From Phycisphaeraceae bacterium (lineage in GTDB: Bacteria; Planctomycetota; Phycisphaerae; Phycisphaerales; UBA1924): a DNA stretch of 64,000 nucleotides. Under the pieces are notes generated by a model. It worked only from the letters and a program-made list of their open reading frames with translations, was not told the origin of the DNA and made no database searches. Each line of letters opens with the position of its first letter. Position 1 is the stretch's first letter. This document shows, in pieces, positions 17,223 to 25,926 of the stretch. The position numbers were made by a program, and so were the translations under genes. The stretch is from positions 1,798,001 through 1,862,000 of the forward strand of contig CP075368.1 in the NCBI GenBank assembly GCA_019454185.1. Reading direction: 5' to 3'.

Positions 17223-18437
17223 ATGCCGCTCGATCCCCACAACAAGCCCCTTCGCCGAGTGCGAGTCGAGCTCGGCCCACGCTCTTACGAGGTGGTTGTC
17301 GGGAGCGGCCTCATCGCTGAAGTGGGCGAGCACGTCCGTGCCACGCTTGGCACCTCCCCAAAGCACGCGGCCCTCGTCACAGACTCCTCACTCCCGGTCG
17401 AACTCGTCGCCTCAGCCGATGCCTCCCTGCGGCTATCCGGCTTCCTGGTCTCGAGTGTCCAACTCGACGCAACAGAGCGGAACAAGTCCGTCCGCGAAGC
17501 AGAGCGGATCTGCACACGCATGGCCTCGGCACGCATGGAGCGGCAAGACCCCGTCATCGCGATCGGCGGCGGCATCGTCGGAGATGTTGCGGGCTTTGCC
17601 GCATCGATGTACCGGCGTGGCGTGCCCGTGATCCAGTGTCCGACGACACTGCTCGCGATGGTCGATGCCTCGATAGGCGGCAAGACCGGCGCCAACCTCG
17701 AGGTGCCAAACGCCGACGGAACCACATCGCTGCTCAAGAACCTCGTCGGAGCGTTCCATCAACCCTCGCTGGTCCTTGCAGATGTCGCGTGCCTTGGCTC
17801 CCTCCCCGTCCGTCACCTGCGTGCCGGCATGGCCGAGTGCCTGAAGCACGCGCTGATCTCACGAGATGTTGAGCATCCCGGCACGCACGAGACCGACCTG
17901 TTCAAGCAAACGAGGGACATCGCCCAAAGTCTGACCGAACCGAACAAGGGCGAGATGATCGAGCTGATCGCGCGAAACCTCGCCGTCAAGGCCCGGGTTG
18001 TTGAGAGCGATGAACACGAAACGTCAACTGCTGAAGTCGGGGGTCGTGCGATCCTGAACCTCGGCCACACATTTGCCCACGCGATCGAGACCCTCGCGAA
18101 TCTCTCGCCGGACGGCAATCCCAAGAACTGCCCGCTCCATCACGGCGAAGCGGTCGGGCTCGGCTTGGTTGCCGCGGCATACGCCGCTGTCGAATTCGGC
18201 ACGCTCGATCAGCGTGACGCGTCTCGTATCAGGGATGCCGTAGCCGCGCTTGGTCTTCCCGATCGCGTCGCGGGCCTGCCCGACAATCAAACCCTGATCG
18301 CTCGAATGCACCACGACAAGAAGGTCTCGGCTGGGCGTCTGCGGCTGATTCTGCCGCACGGACTGGGACACGCCCGCTCGCACTTTGACCCGCCGGTTCC
18401 GGTGATCGAAGCCGGGTGGAATGCGGTCCGGGCATAA
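17223..18437 (+). CDS. aroB: 3-dehydroquinate synthase
   Basis: 404 residues from an ATG at 17223, somewhat longer than the usual 360. AroB motifs: IAIGGGIVGDVAGFAASMYRRG (NAD binding), CPTTLLAMVDASIGGKTGAN, AGMAECLKHALI, VVESDEHE, then LNLGHTFAHAIE and HHGEAVGLG, which include the metal-binding His and Glu residues. It converts DAHP into 3-dehydroquinate in the shikimate pathway. It is 10 bp downstream of rsfS and probably co-transcribed. Confidence 0.95.
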   Translation: MPLDPHNKPLRRVRVELGPRSYEVVVGSGLIAEVGEHVRATLGTSPKHAALVTDSSLPVELVASADASLRLSGFLVSSVQLDATERNKSVREAERICTRMASARMERQDPVIAIGGGIVGDVAGFAASMYRRGVPVIQCPTTLLAMVDASIGGKTGANLEVPNADGTTSLLKNLVGAFHQPSLVLADVACLGSLPVRHLRAGMAECLKHALISRDVEHPGTHETDLFKQTRDIAQSLTEPNKGEMIELIARNLAVKARVVESDEHETSTAEVGGRAILNLGHTFAHAIETLANLSPDGNPKNCPLHHGEAVGLGLVAAAYAAVEFGTLDQRDASRIRDAVAALGLPDRVAGLPDNQTLIARMHHDKKVSAGRLRLILPHGLGHARSHFDPPVPVIEAGWNAVRA

Positions 18438-18567
18438 AGAGTTGTCCACAACGCGACTTACGCTGCTCGGGATTCAAGGGGTTTCCGACGTGAACCCGAT
18501 AACCAGATTGTTCCGGCGTTGACTGGAGCTGCTGCCTGGTCCTCGCGCGGAACGATCGGGGGTTGCG

Positions 18568-20139
18568 GTGCGCAGGATCGCGATCGTCAACCAAAAGGGC
18601 GGCTGTGGAAAGACCACGACTGCCATCAATCTCGCGGGAATCCTCGCGAGGAAGGGCATGCGCACGCTGCTCGTTGATATGGACCCCCAAGGACACTGTG
18701 CCGCGGGTCTCGCGATCCCGGAGCAACGAATCGATCTCGACATCGGGGATGCCATGCTGGCTCCCGCCGATCAACCGGTCGAGCCCTCGCGACTGATCTG
18801 GCGGGTTTCACGCAACCTCGACCTCCTTCCGAGCCGCACCCGTGTCGCAGGTCTGGAAGCAGCCCGAGGCGGACTCGCCGATCAGACCGACAGCGACCAG
18901 CGACTCTCACGCGTGCTCGACAGGTTCGCAGACCGGTACGACGTCTGCTGTATCGATTGCTCGCCCTCGATCGGCCTGCTCACATACAACGCTCTCGTCG
19001 CGGCACATTTCGTGCTCGTTCCTGTCGAAACGTCGTTCTTTTCGCTTCAGGGCGCGGCCAAGCAGCTCTCAACAATCCAGTCTCTCTCAAGACGTGTCGG
19101 CACAGGTGTCCCCACGTGGCTTCTCGCGACAATCCACGACCCCGCCAGCGCACTCGCCCGCGATCTTCTCGAAGAGCTGCACAGGCGCTACGAGCAAGCG
19201 GTCTGCCCCGTCGTGATCCATCACGACATGGCGCTGCGTGAGGCAGCCAGTTTCGGCCTCCCCGTCGTTGACTACGCCCCGGAATGCCCGGGCGCTCAGG
19301 ACTACGCCGCGCTCGCCGATTGGCTTCGTGAGCGATTCGACTCGAACACCGAGCCAGACCATGCGAGAGGTGCCGAACCCGCCACGAAGCCCACCGGGTC
19401 CGTAACAAGCACCAAGATCGCTCACCCGGTGCCCGCATCGGTTCACCACGAACCTGACCCCGGGCTGGGACGCGTTTCTCATGACGATCGCGATCCGGAG
19501 CAGCCGCTCGAGGTCGTCAATCGCCCGAGAAAGCCGGTGCCCGCCTCCCGCCGCGTTGCCCCATCCGGCCAGGCCGCGATGACTCCGGAGCAGACCCAAC
19601 TCATCCAAGAACACGCGCCCGCTGCGGAGTCTTTCCGTCACGGAGCCACCTCGCCCCACGAGCCGGAAACGACCAACAGATCCATCGATGTCGCGAGACG
19701 TGCGGCGGCGATCGCACGCACCCGCACCGATGGCATTGGTGATCGCACGCACAAGCGTCCCGCTCGGTCCACCCCCCGGCCCGCCTCGGAGTTCGGAGCA
19801 CACGCCGCGCAGGATGGAGTCCACTTCATCCAGCCCACCACAGTCGGGCGCAGAGTGATCGTCAGCGGCGACTTCAACAACTGGTCCGATTCGGAGGTCG
19901 TGCTCGCGCTCGACGAGACTCGCGACGTGCTCGCGGCTCGGGTCGAACTACCGCCCGGCGTGTGGCAGTACCGACTCATCATCGACGGCCGCTGGACGCC
20001 GGACCCTTACAACCCACATGCAGCACCGAACCCATTCGGCGAACTCAACAGCATCGTGGTCGTTCAGGGAACCCCGACATCGACCCTTCCGAGCGTGTCC
20101 GTGAACCCGCTCTACCCTCACAACGCACAGCCATCCTGA
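18568..20139 (+). CDS. ParA/MinD-type ATPase fused to a C-terminal glycogen-binding (CBM48) domain
   Basis: 523 residues starting at a GTG. Residues 1-255 are a ParA ATPase with a deviant Walker A (NQKGGCGKTTTAINLAG), the Asp loop LLVDMDPQGHCAAGL and the Walker B segment CIDCSPSIGLLTYNAL. Residues 256-420 are a Pro/Ser/Arg-rich linker. The last 90 residues match the AMPK-beta/isoamylase-N (CBM48) fold: VIVSGDFNNWSDSEVVL, ARVELPPGVWQYRLIIDG, WTPDPYNP, NPFGELNSIVVVQ. The domain normally binds glycogen or starch. A chromosome-partitioning-type ATPase with a glycan-binding module suggests positioning of storage granules or another carbohydrate cargo (inference). No ParB is adjacent; an unknown protein follows 55 bp later. 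Confidence 0.88.
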   Translation: MRRIAIVNQKGGCGKTTTAINLAGILARKGMRTLLVDMDPQGHCAAGLAIPEQRIDLDIGDAMLAPADQPVEPSRLIWRVSRNLDLLPSRTRVAGLEAARGGLADQTDSDQRLSRVLDRFADRYDVCCIDCSPSIGLLTYNALVAAHFVLVPVETSFFSLQGAAKQLSTIQSLSRRVGTGVPTWLLATIHDPASALARDLLEELHRRYEQAVCPVVIHHDMALREAASFGLPVVDYAPECPGAQDYAALADWLRERFDSNTEPDHARGAEPATKPTGSVTSTKIAHPVPASVHHEPDPGLGRVSHDDRDPEQPLEVVNRPRKPVPASRRVAPSGQAAMTPEQTQLIQEHAPAAESFRHGATSPHEPETTNRSIDVARRAAAIARTRTDGIGDRTHKRPARSTPRPASEFGAHAAQDGVHFIQPTTVGRRVIVSGDFNNWSDSEVVLALDETRDVLAARVELPPGVWQYRLIIDGRWTPDPYNPHAAPNPFGELNSIVVVQGTPTSTLPSVSVNPLYPHNAQPS

Positions 20140-20194
20140 ACCATCAACCACCCTTCACGCAAAGCAGCGCCCACGCCGGCAGGGAGATCGAAGC

Positions 20195-21607
20195 ATGGAT
20201 GCACCGATTCGCCCATCACATGACAACCCCCTCCGCCCGCATCAGCCGCATGGCGTCGATGCGCATGGTCACGGCCGTGGCGATCCATTCGATACGCTCG
20301 CCGAACTCTTCCTCGGTCCGCCCGCGCGATCGGAAGCGACCTCTCCCGCTCCGCTGCGACTCGTCTGTAAAGACGACACCCAACGAGAAACCCCCTCACC
20401 GACTTCTCTCCCCCACTCCGCCTCTCCCGCCTCAAACCCATTGGATCGGCCCGTCCATCTCGCCGCCGATCGCATGCCGATCGAGGGCATCATCCTCGGA
20501 CACCTTCCGGTCTTTGCCTCCGCCTGGGCAAGCCAGTACGCCAAGCATGTCGCGCAGACGCAGGAAGAGACCGTCGCCTTTCTCCGGTTCACCGGAGACC
20601 GTGCCTCTCTGGACGTTCACCACGCCGCACGCCGCTCAGAATCCAACGGCACGAGATCGGACACACTCTCGGATGCGATCCGGGCCGCCGTCGCGCTGAA
20701 CCCGAGATGGATCGTCAGATTGCCTGATGCCTGCGAACCAGAGCTGGCTGACGGTTGCGTTGACACCCTCACACTCCTGACCGGCGCGGACGAAGCGGCC
20801 ATCGTCGCCTGCTATCGCACGTTGAAGTCGCTCACGACACGCGAACCCGACTCGTCCTCCGACCACCTCGCCACCGGCCCCATCCAATGGCGTGTCGCGA
20901 TCATGGGAGCCGATCCGATCAAGGCGGCTGAGGCCGGCAAGAAGATCGGGCGCGCAGCCGAGGCGTACCTGGAATCAGACCTCGAGATTTCGGCCTGTGT
21001 GGCCCGGATCGGTGCCTCGCGAACGTCGCTCCTGTTCGATGGACCCGCTTCGATGTCCTGGCGCGAGGCGATCTCGCTCATCCGATCTTCACCCACTCGT
21101 TTTGCCCCCTCAGAGCAATCGCTACCAAGCCCCACTTCGGCAACGAATGCCCGCTCTCTCGACAACGCACGAGCATCCATACCTGTGCCCGAGACGCGCC
21201 CACCAAGCCCCCGTGAAGTGGCATCAAGCGAATCTGCGCCGCGTCCTGCAACTCCGACGACGAGCCCGACCGACTCGATCCCTCTCGCGGGGCTGCGGGA
21301 TGTCGGGGTCAGGTGCCCGCTCTTCCCCGCGGTTCAACTCGCGGTGGATGACGATGGACGCCTGCACATCGTCGAGCGTTCCGGCTCGCGCGATCCGATG
21401 GGCAACCTGCTTGCCGTCGCCAACTGGGCTCGCTCGCACGCGTCTCTGCTCGCTCTCGCCGCCCCCTCTATTGAGAATGCCTCAGAACCGACGCTCCACT
21501 ACGTCACGAGCGACCCCGCAACAGACAGGCGGCTGCTCGACACCGACGTCAAGGTCCACGCCTTTGTCCGGCTCGGGAGCGATGCGGCGATTCTTGACCT
21601 CAACTGA
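20195..21607 (+). CDS. Unknown protein, probable partner of the ParA-CBM48 gene
   Basis: 470 residues from an ATG preceded by GGGAG. I recognise no family. Two folded stretches are visible. One (about 90-280) begins with a hydrophobic strand (IEGIILGHLPVFASAWASQYAK) and later contains WRVAIMGADPIKAAEAGKKI and LEISACVARIGASRTSLLFDG, loosely reminiscent of a P-loop-like fold with no Walker A lysine. The other (about 360-470, VGVRCPLFPAVQLAVDDDGR ... NLLAVANWARSH) follows a Pro/Ser-rich linker. Placement 55 bp after the ParA fusion, in the same direction and ending at a terminator hairpin, makes a two-gene operon likely. Confidence 0.6.
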   Translation: MDAPIRPSHDNPLRPHQPHGVDAHGHGRGDPFDTLAELFLGPPARSEATSPAPLRLVCKDDTQRETPSPTSLPHSASPASNPLDRPVHLAADRMPIEGIILGHLPVFASAWASQYAKHVAQTQEETVAFLRFTGDRASLDVHHAARRSESNGTRSDTLSDAIRAAVALNPRWIVRLPDACEPELADGCVDTLTLLTGADEAAIVACYRTLKSLTTREPDSSSDHLATGPIQWRVAIMGADPIKAAEAGKKIGRAAEAYLESDLEISACVARIGASRTSLLFDGPASMSWREAISLIRSSPTRFAPSEQSLPSPTSATNARSLDNARASIPVPETRPPSPREVASSESAPRPATPTTSPTDSIPLAGLRDVGVRCPLFPAVQLAVDDDGRLHIVERSGSRDPMGNLLAVANWARSHASLLALAAPSIENASEPTLHYVTSDPATDRRLLDTDVKVHAFVRLGSDAAILDLN

Positions 21608-21698
21608 TCCGAATCGCCAGAACGCCAGCCCCAGCACCGTGGATCCACCCTGGTGACTGGTTCGGCCTCCCTCTTCGTGTAATCACATCACTCAAAGA

Positions 21699-21727
21699 CA
21701 ATCGGACCCGACTTGCGGGTCCGATTG
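21699..21727. terminator. Hairpin terminator between convergent genes
   Basis: An 11-bp perfect stem (CAATCGGACCC / GGGTCCGATTG) closes a 7-nt loop in the gap between the ParA-partner gene and clpX, which converge here. On the clpX strand the stem is followed by a short T-containing stretch (TCTTTGA); on the other strand no T-run follows. Likely a shared terminator. Confidence 0.7.
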
Positions 21728-21763
21728 CACGTGTGGGACTATGAGTGATCGAGTGCCGAAGCG

Positions 21764-23089
21764 TCAGGCGGACTCTTTCCGCTGCACCCGAAGCTCCTTC
21801 AGGGAACGCCTCGAAACCACATCGTCGCCATCGATCACGTAGTGAGCACCCTCATTCTCCATGTCGGGCAGCTCATACATCAGGTCGAGCATCAGCTCTT
21901 CCATGACCGCACGAAGAGCTCTCGCACCGGTGTCACGCTTGAGCGCCTTCTCCGCGATCGCTCGCAGCGCGCCGTGCGTGAACTCAAGACTTGCTCCCTC
22001 GATCGAGAACATGTGCTTGTACTGACGAGTGATCGCGTTCTTGGGCTCGGTAAGGATCGATACCAGCGCGTCCACCGTGAGCGGCATGAGCGGGGCGAGC
22101 AGCGGAAGACGGCCCACAAACTCCGGGATCATCCCGAACTCGATCAGATCGTCTGCCGTCACGCGGCTGAGGACCTGGGCTGTCTCGGCGTTGTCGCCTC
22201 GCACGTCCTTGTCGGCCCCGATGTTGAAGCCGATCTTGGTCCGACCCAGACGCCTGCGGATGATCTCTTCAAGCCCGACGAACGTGCCGCCGCAGATGAA
22301 GAGAATGTTGGTGGTATCCACCTGGATGTACTGCTGCTCGGGATGCTTGCGTCCTCCCTGGGGAGGCACGTTGCTGACGGTGCCCTCGAGCATCTTCAGC
22401 AGCGACTGCTGCACACCCTCGCCCGACACGTCTCTTGTGATCGAGACGTTGTTGGATGTCTTGCCGACCTTGTCGATCTCGTCGATGTAGATGATGCCCC
22501 GTTGTGCAGCTTCGAGATCGAAGTCCGCCGCCTGGAGGAGCTTCAGCACGAGGTTCTCAACGTCCTCGCCCACGTAGCCCGCCTCGGTCAGCGTCGTCGC
22601 ATCGCCGATCGCAAACGGCACCTTCAGCATACGTGCGAGCGTCTTCGCGAGCAGCGTCTTGCCCGAACCGGTCGGCCCGATCAGGAGCACGTTCGACTTG
22701 TCGAGTTCGACCTTGCCCTGCTCGCCGCTCTCGAGGTGCTGGAGTCGCTTGTAGTGGTTGTGGACCGCGACCGACAGCGACTTCTTCGCGTGGTCCTGGC
22801 CGATCACATACTGATCGAGATACTCCTTGATCGTCCGCGGCGCGGGGATCTCACGCAACTGCGAACCGAACGACGAAACACGACGCCGCTCCTGCCGGAA
22901 AATGTTCTGGCAGAGATCGACGCAGTGGCCGCATATGTAGACCTCGCTCGGCCCCTCGACCATCGGGCCGACATCGCGGCTTGTCTTGCCGCAGAAGCTG
23001 CACGTCGTGACCTTGCGGCCGCGAAAGCCGCCGTCCGCGTTGTCGGTGCCGCCTGTTTGATCTCCGCCCTCTGTCCTGTTCTTTGGCAT
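21764..23089 (-). CDS. clpX: ATP-dependent Clp protease ATP-binding subunit ClpX
   Basis: 441 residues. An N-terminal C4 zinc finger ([10 protein letters not shown] ... CGHCVDLC) is followed by one AAA+ module: Walker [18 protein letters not shown], the pore loop AGYVGEDVE, Walker [12 protein letters not shown], the RKH loop after the [15 protein letters not shown] segment, and sensor [12 protein letters not shown]. The ClpP-docking IGF loop appears as IGFNIGA. The start at ATG 23089 has GAGG 5 bp upstream; a GTG at 23107 is also possible. ClpX unfolds substrates for ClpP, which is not encoded nearby. Confidence 0.96.
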   Translation of the reverse strand: MPKNRTEGGDQTGGTDNADGGFRGRKVTTCSFCGKTSRDVGPMVEGPSEVYICGHCVDLCQNIFRQERRRVSSFGSQLREIPAPRTIKEYLDQYVIGQDHAKKSLSVAVHNHYKRLQHLESGEQGKVELDKSNVLLIGPTGSGKTLLAKTLARMLKVPFAIGDATTLTEAGYVGEDVENLVLKLLQAADFDLEAAQRGIIYIDEIDKVGKTSNNVSITRDVSGEGVQQSLLKMLEGTVSNVPPQGGRKHPEQQYIQVDTTNILFICGGTFVGLEEIIRRRLGRTKIGFNIGADKDVRGDNAETAQVLSRVTADDLIEFGMIPEFVGRLPLLAPLMPLTVDALVSILTEPKNAITRQYKHMFSIEGASLEFTHGALRAIAEKALKRDTGARALRAVMEELMLDLMYELPDMENEGAHYVIDGDDVVSRRSLKELRVQRKESA

Positions 23090-23246
23090 GCGTCCCTCGC
23101 TTGACACAGAGAGTCGCCGACAGCGGCATCCCTCGAAAGCGAGTCTATCGGCCTGCCGCCGATCTTTCTCTATAGCGAAGAGCCCGAACTCGCTACAAAC
23201 ATCGTCAATTCGCAGTTATCCCCGGCTCGCCCACGTCCTCGGCTCG

Positions 23247-23735
23247 TTATCCGGAACCTGTCTCTCGCGACGAGTCCGGAAGCGGATCTCCGGTCAGGTC
23301 GTAACCGGGGGGAGCCGAAATCGGCGGTGCGTCGCGCTCACCCTGAGCATCTTGTCGCGAGTCGGTGCTTGCACGGTACGGCTTTGCCAGCGATCTCGTT
23401 TCCGTCGAGCCGCCCGCCGAACCACGCTCGCTCGCGTCGGACGACCTTGCGTCGAGTGTTCTCTCGATGATCCGCTTTCGAGCAGAGTCATACTCCTGCC
23501 TGGAAATCTCTCCCGAATCCCGCATGCGTCGCAGTGAGTCGAAGAGTCCCTCGGATTCCATGTCCGTTCTCTCCGGCGAGAGTATGCGCTTCCGAACGGC
23601 CAGAATCACAAAGCCGCCAATGATCGCCGCAACAATCAGGACGATTGCCCAGACGATGGCCCCCGCCGCCTCCGTCTGCGCGATCGTGCCGATGGCAGGC
23701 AGACCATATGCTGGTACATGACCCAATCCGGGCAT
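23247..23735 (-). CDS. Small membrane protein with SHOCT-like C-terminal segment
   Basis: 162 residues from the ATG at 23735 (AAGGAG directly in front). There is one strongly hydrophobic segment (AGAIVWAIVLIVAAIIGGFVIL) near residues 20-42, then a basic stop-transfer, then SEGLFDSLRRMRDSGEISRQEYDSARKRI, which matches the short SHOCT helix motif, and a disordered Ser/Asp-rich tail. Function unknown. It is the last gene of the run that starts with the 23758-24489 protein. Confidence 0.65.
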   Translation of the reverse strand: MPGLGHVPAYGLPAIGTIAQTEAAGAIVWAIVLIVAAIIGGFVILAVRKRILSPERTDMESEGLFDSLRRMRDSGEISRQEYDSARKRIIERTLDARSSDASERGSAGGSTETRSLAKPYRASTDSRQDAQGERDAPPISAPPGYDLTGDPLPDSSRETGSG

Positions 23736-23757
23736 CTCCTTGAGTGAACGTGCTCGT

Positions 23758-24489
23758 CTAACTGGATGCGATCGCGTGGCGGATCGGATGGATGATATGA
23801 GGAACCACCCTGCTGCGCAGCAGCTCCTCGCCGTGCCGCACAAGCGTCGAAAAGTGATCCACGAGTTCTCTCAATTCACGGACTGGTCCGCGTCGGCGCA
23901 TGGTCAGGTACACGCTGATCGGCTCTGGCTCGCCATCCGACTCGCTCTTCGCACCTGAACGGGTCTTTACCTCGAAGATCGCCTGCACCTGATTCCCGAG
24001 CGAGAGCCCGATCACCGGCTGGCAATCAACCGCCATCGCCCCGGGAACATCGAACGCCTGACCGAACGACGTGCCCATGTACAGGGCCTCGTGCACGATC
24101 GCGTCATGGTTGCCCGAAGCCGCAAGATCGAACCCGAACAACAGCTCCTGGCTCTCGATATCGAGCGGGCTCACCGAGAGATAGAAGGGCACGATCTCCA
24201 GCAGACGCCTGTGAAGGTCGTACGCACTCTTGAGAGACTCGCCGTTGACCTCACCCGCACGCACCGTATTGCTCCGAATCGCCAGCCAGCGATTCGGGAA
24301 GACGCCCGCCGCAGACTCGAGAGCCAGTTCCTCCTTGTACCGCTTGAAGTTCTCCATCATCGGGTGCTCGCGCCGGACGCGCTCGAAGAGATCGAGCACG
24401 GTCTCCCGGTTCTTCGGCAGATCCAGTTTCACGCTCAACTTCTGGTTGACATACATATCCGAGACCATCGCTCTGAAGCTCTCGGCCAT
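23758..24489 (-). CDS. Conserved protein of unknown function
   Basis: 243 residues from the ATG at 24489, which has a strong GGAGGAG 5 bp upstream. The sequence is well composed and looks folded: MVSDMYVNQKLSVKLDLPKN at the N-terminus, a hydrophobic core (IVPFYLSVSPLDIESQELLFGFD) and QVQAIFEVKTRSG. I do not recognise the family. No signal peptide or membrane segment, so probably cytoplasmic. It precedes the SHOCT-like membrane protein by 22 bp and follows the HAD phosphatase gene on the same strand with a 63-bp gap. Confidence 0.6.
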   Translation of the reverse strand: MAESFRAMVSDMYVNQKLSVKLDLPKNRETVLDLFERVRREHPMMENFKRYKEELALESAAGVFPNRWLAIRSNTVRAGEVNGESLKSAYDLHRRLLEIVPFYLSVSPLDIESQELLFGFDLAASGNHDAIVHEALYMGTSFGQAFDVPGAMAVDCQPVIGLSLGNQVQAIFEVKTRSGAKSESDGEPEPISVYLTMRRRGPVRELRELVDHFSTLVRHGEELLRSRVVPHIIHPIRHAIASS

Positions 24490-24552
24490 CGGGCTCCTCC
24501 TGGGTCGGCTCAACACATGCACCGCGGCTCGCGACCAACGACGAGGCGAAGT

Positions 24553-25269
24553 CTATCGCAGCGTACCCGATCGCAGAAGGACCTCGGCCACGCGCTCGGT
24601 GTTCGAGAGATCATCCATGACATGCTCCGCACCGGCCTCGCGAAGTGCCGCGGCTCCGTACCTCCCCGTCGCGACCGCAAGGACATTACAGCCGTTCGTC
24701 AAGCCGCACCGGACATCATGCGGGGTATCGCCGATGATTGTGACGCTGGCGGGATTGACCGAACGCCCTGCGCGTTCCGAGAATCGCCTGATACCCACCG
24801 GCGGCAAGTGATCCCGGCACGGAGGCCAAATCGGGGACTCGTCGCCCCACACACGTACCTCAAACAGCGCAGGATCGATCCCGCACGCGCGGAGCTTCAT
24901 CACGCCGGACTCCTCGTAGTTACCCGTCAGCAGCCCGAGCCGCACGCCGGGCTCACGACTCAGCAGTGTCAGCAACCCCTTGACACCCGGGAGCATCCGC
25001 GCTGTGCCGGGTAATTCCAGGCGTCGGCGCAGCATCGCGAAGTAGGCAGCTCGGAAATCGTCGACCGAGGATGGCGACGCTCCAGCGCCCGCCCCGCTCA
25101 GGAGGTCGTGCACGATCAGCGGATCGAGCCGCCCAGCGTACTCAACGCCGTCGGTAGTAAAGCTCTGACCGTAGAGCTCCCTGCCGGCGTCAAGCATGGC
25201 AAGCATCCCCGAACGATGGGTGTCGATCAGGGTCGAATCAATGTCGAAGAGCAGGTACCTCACACACAC
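24553..25269 (-). CDS. HAD-superfamily hydrolase (phosphoglycolate-phosphatase-like)
   Basis: 238 residues. HAD motif I is LLFDIDSTLIDTHRSG (DxDxT), the alpha-helical cap follows, motif II is GLLTGNY, and motif IV is VTIIGDTPHDVRCGL. The layout is that of phosphoglycolate phosphatase/Gph-type enzymes (subfamily I cap); the actual substrate is unknown. A GTG at 25269 is used as start; another GTG two codons in is equally good. It lies 43 bp downstream of the acylphosphatase on the same strand. Confidence 0.85.
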   Translation of the reverse strand: MCVRYLLFDIDSTLIDTHRSGMLAMLDAGRELYGQSFTTDGVEYAGRLDPLIVHDLLSGAGAGASPSSVDDFRAAYFAMLRRRLELPGTARMLPGVKGLLTLLSREPGVRLGLLTGNYEESGVMKLRACGIDPALFEVRVWGDESPIWPPCRDHLPPVGIRRFSERAGRSVNPASVTIIGDTPHDVRCGLTNGCNVLAVATGRYGAAALREAGAEHVMDDLSNTERVAEVLLRSGTLR

Positions 25270-25312
25270 CTCAAGGTCTTACCAATATCTGCAACAAGTC
25301 CCGCGACGACAG

Positions 25313-25582
25313 CTACCTCAGGATCGAGAACCCCACCTCATCATCAACAAGCTCAACCCCGCATCGATTCTCTCCGGTGATCATGCCCTTGAAACGAGTC
25401 CTCACACGACTCAGCACGCCCTCGATCTGCTCCCACTCGCCCTGAACCTCCATGCAGACGGTTCCATCATGCTGATTCCGGACCCAGCCCGTCACACCAG
25501 ATCCTGCGGCGCCATCGAGCACCGTTGCTCGAAAGCCCACGCCCTGCACGCGGCCCGAGAACGTCACGCGGATTCGCTGCAT
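25313..25582 (-). CDS. acyP: Acylphosphatase
   Basis: 89 residues, normal length. The catalytic signature is complete: VTFSGRVQGVGFRATVL with the phosphate-binding loop and Arg, and GWVRNQHDGTVCMEVQG with the catalytic Asn. It hydrolyses acyl phosphates. The ATG at 25582 was chosen over an upstream GTG because it starts at the fold and has GAGGGG about 7 bp upstream. Confidence 0.93.
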   Translation of the reverse strand: MQRIRVTFSGRVQGVGFRATVLDGAAGSGVTGWVRNQHDGTVCMEVQGEWEQIEGVLSRVRTRFKGMITGENRCGVELVDDEVGFSILR

Positions 25583-25926
25583 CACCCAGCCCCTCGGCAC
25601 ACAGCCGATTCAACAGGCCACAATGTGCCAGTTCGCGATGATCGGGCGTGTGCGTGAAGTTTGTGCTCTAAGTCTGCCAATCGCTGAGAATATCCATTGC
25701 ACCAACGCGGTTCTGTGGTAATCTGTAGCCATACAGGTCGGCACGCTTGAGCATCCAATCGACGGCACCGCTCGAGGAGACCCCGAGAGCCACTCGCGCC
25801 GCGATCCAGCGATACAGCTCCCAAGCGTCTCCGACCTGATTTTTCTTCTCGCGGCAGCGTCATCCCACATTGTTCTCTTTCGCAGCCACGCTTCACGCGG
25901 GTTCGGGCGCGTACCGTAAGGAACGC
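25583..25926. other. Gene-free stretch with possible dnaG promoter
   Basis: 344 bp between the divergent acylphosphatase and primase genes. A weak sigma-70-like element may lie at 25697-25724 (TTGCAC, 16 bp, TAATCT) reading towards dnaG. The dnaG frame is open from 25870 but the composition before 25927 does not look coding. Nothing else stands out. Confidence 0.35.

Noticed and set aside
18442..18451. TTGTCCACAA resembling a DnaA box just upstream of the ParA-CBM48 gene, suggesting an origin.
   Set aside because: A single box with one mismatch, no cluster, no AT-rich unwinding element and no dnaA, dnaN or parB nearby.
21842..23104. Long plus-strand frame (420 codons) opposite clpX.
   Set aside because: Antisense shadow of a highly conserved gene, with a repetitive Leu/Arg/Asp composition typical of GC-rich antisense frames.
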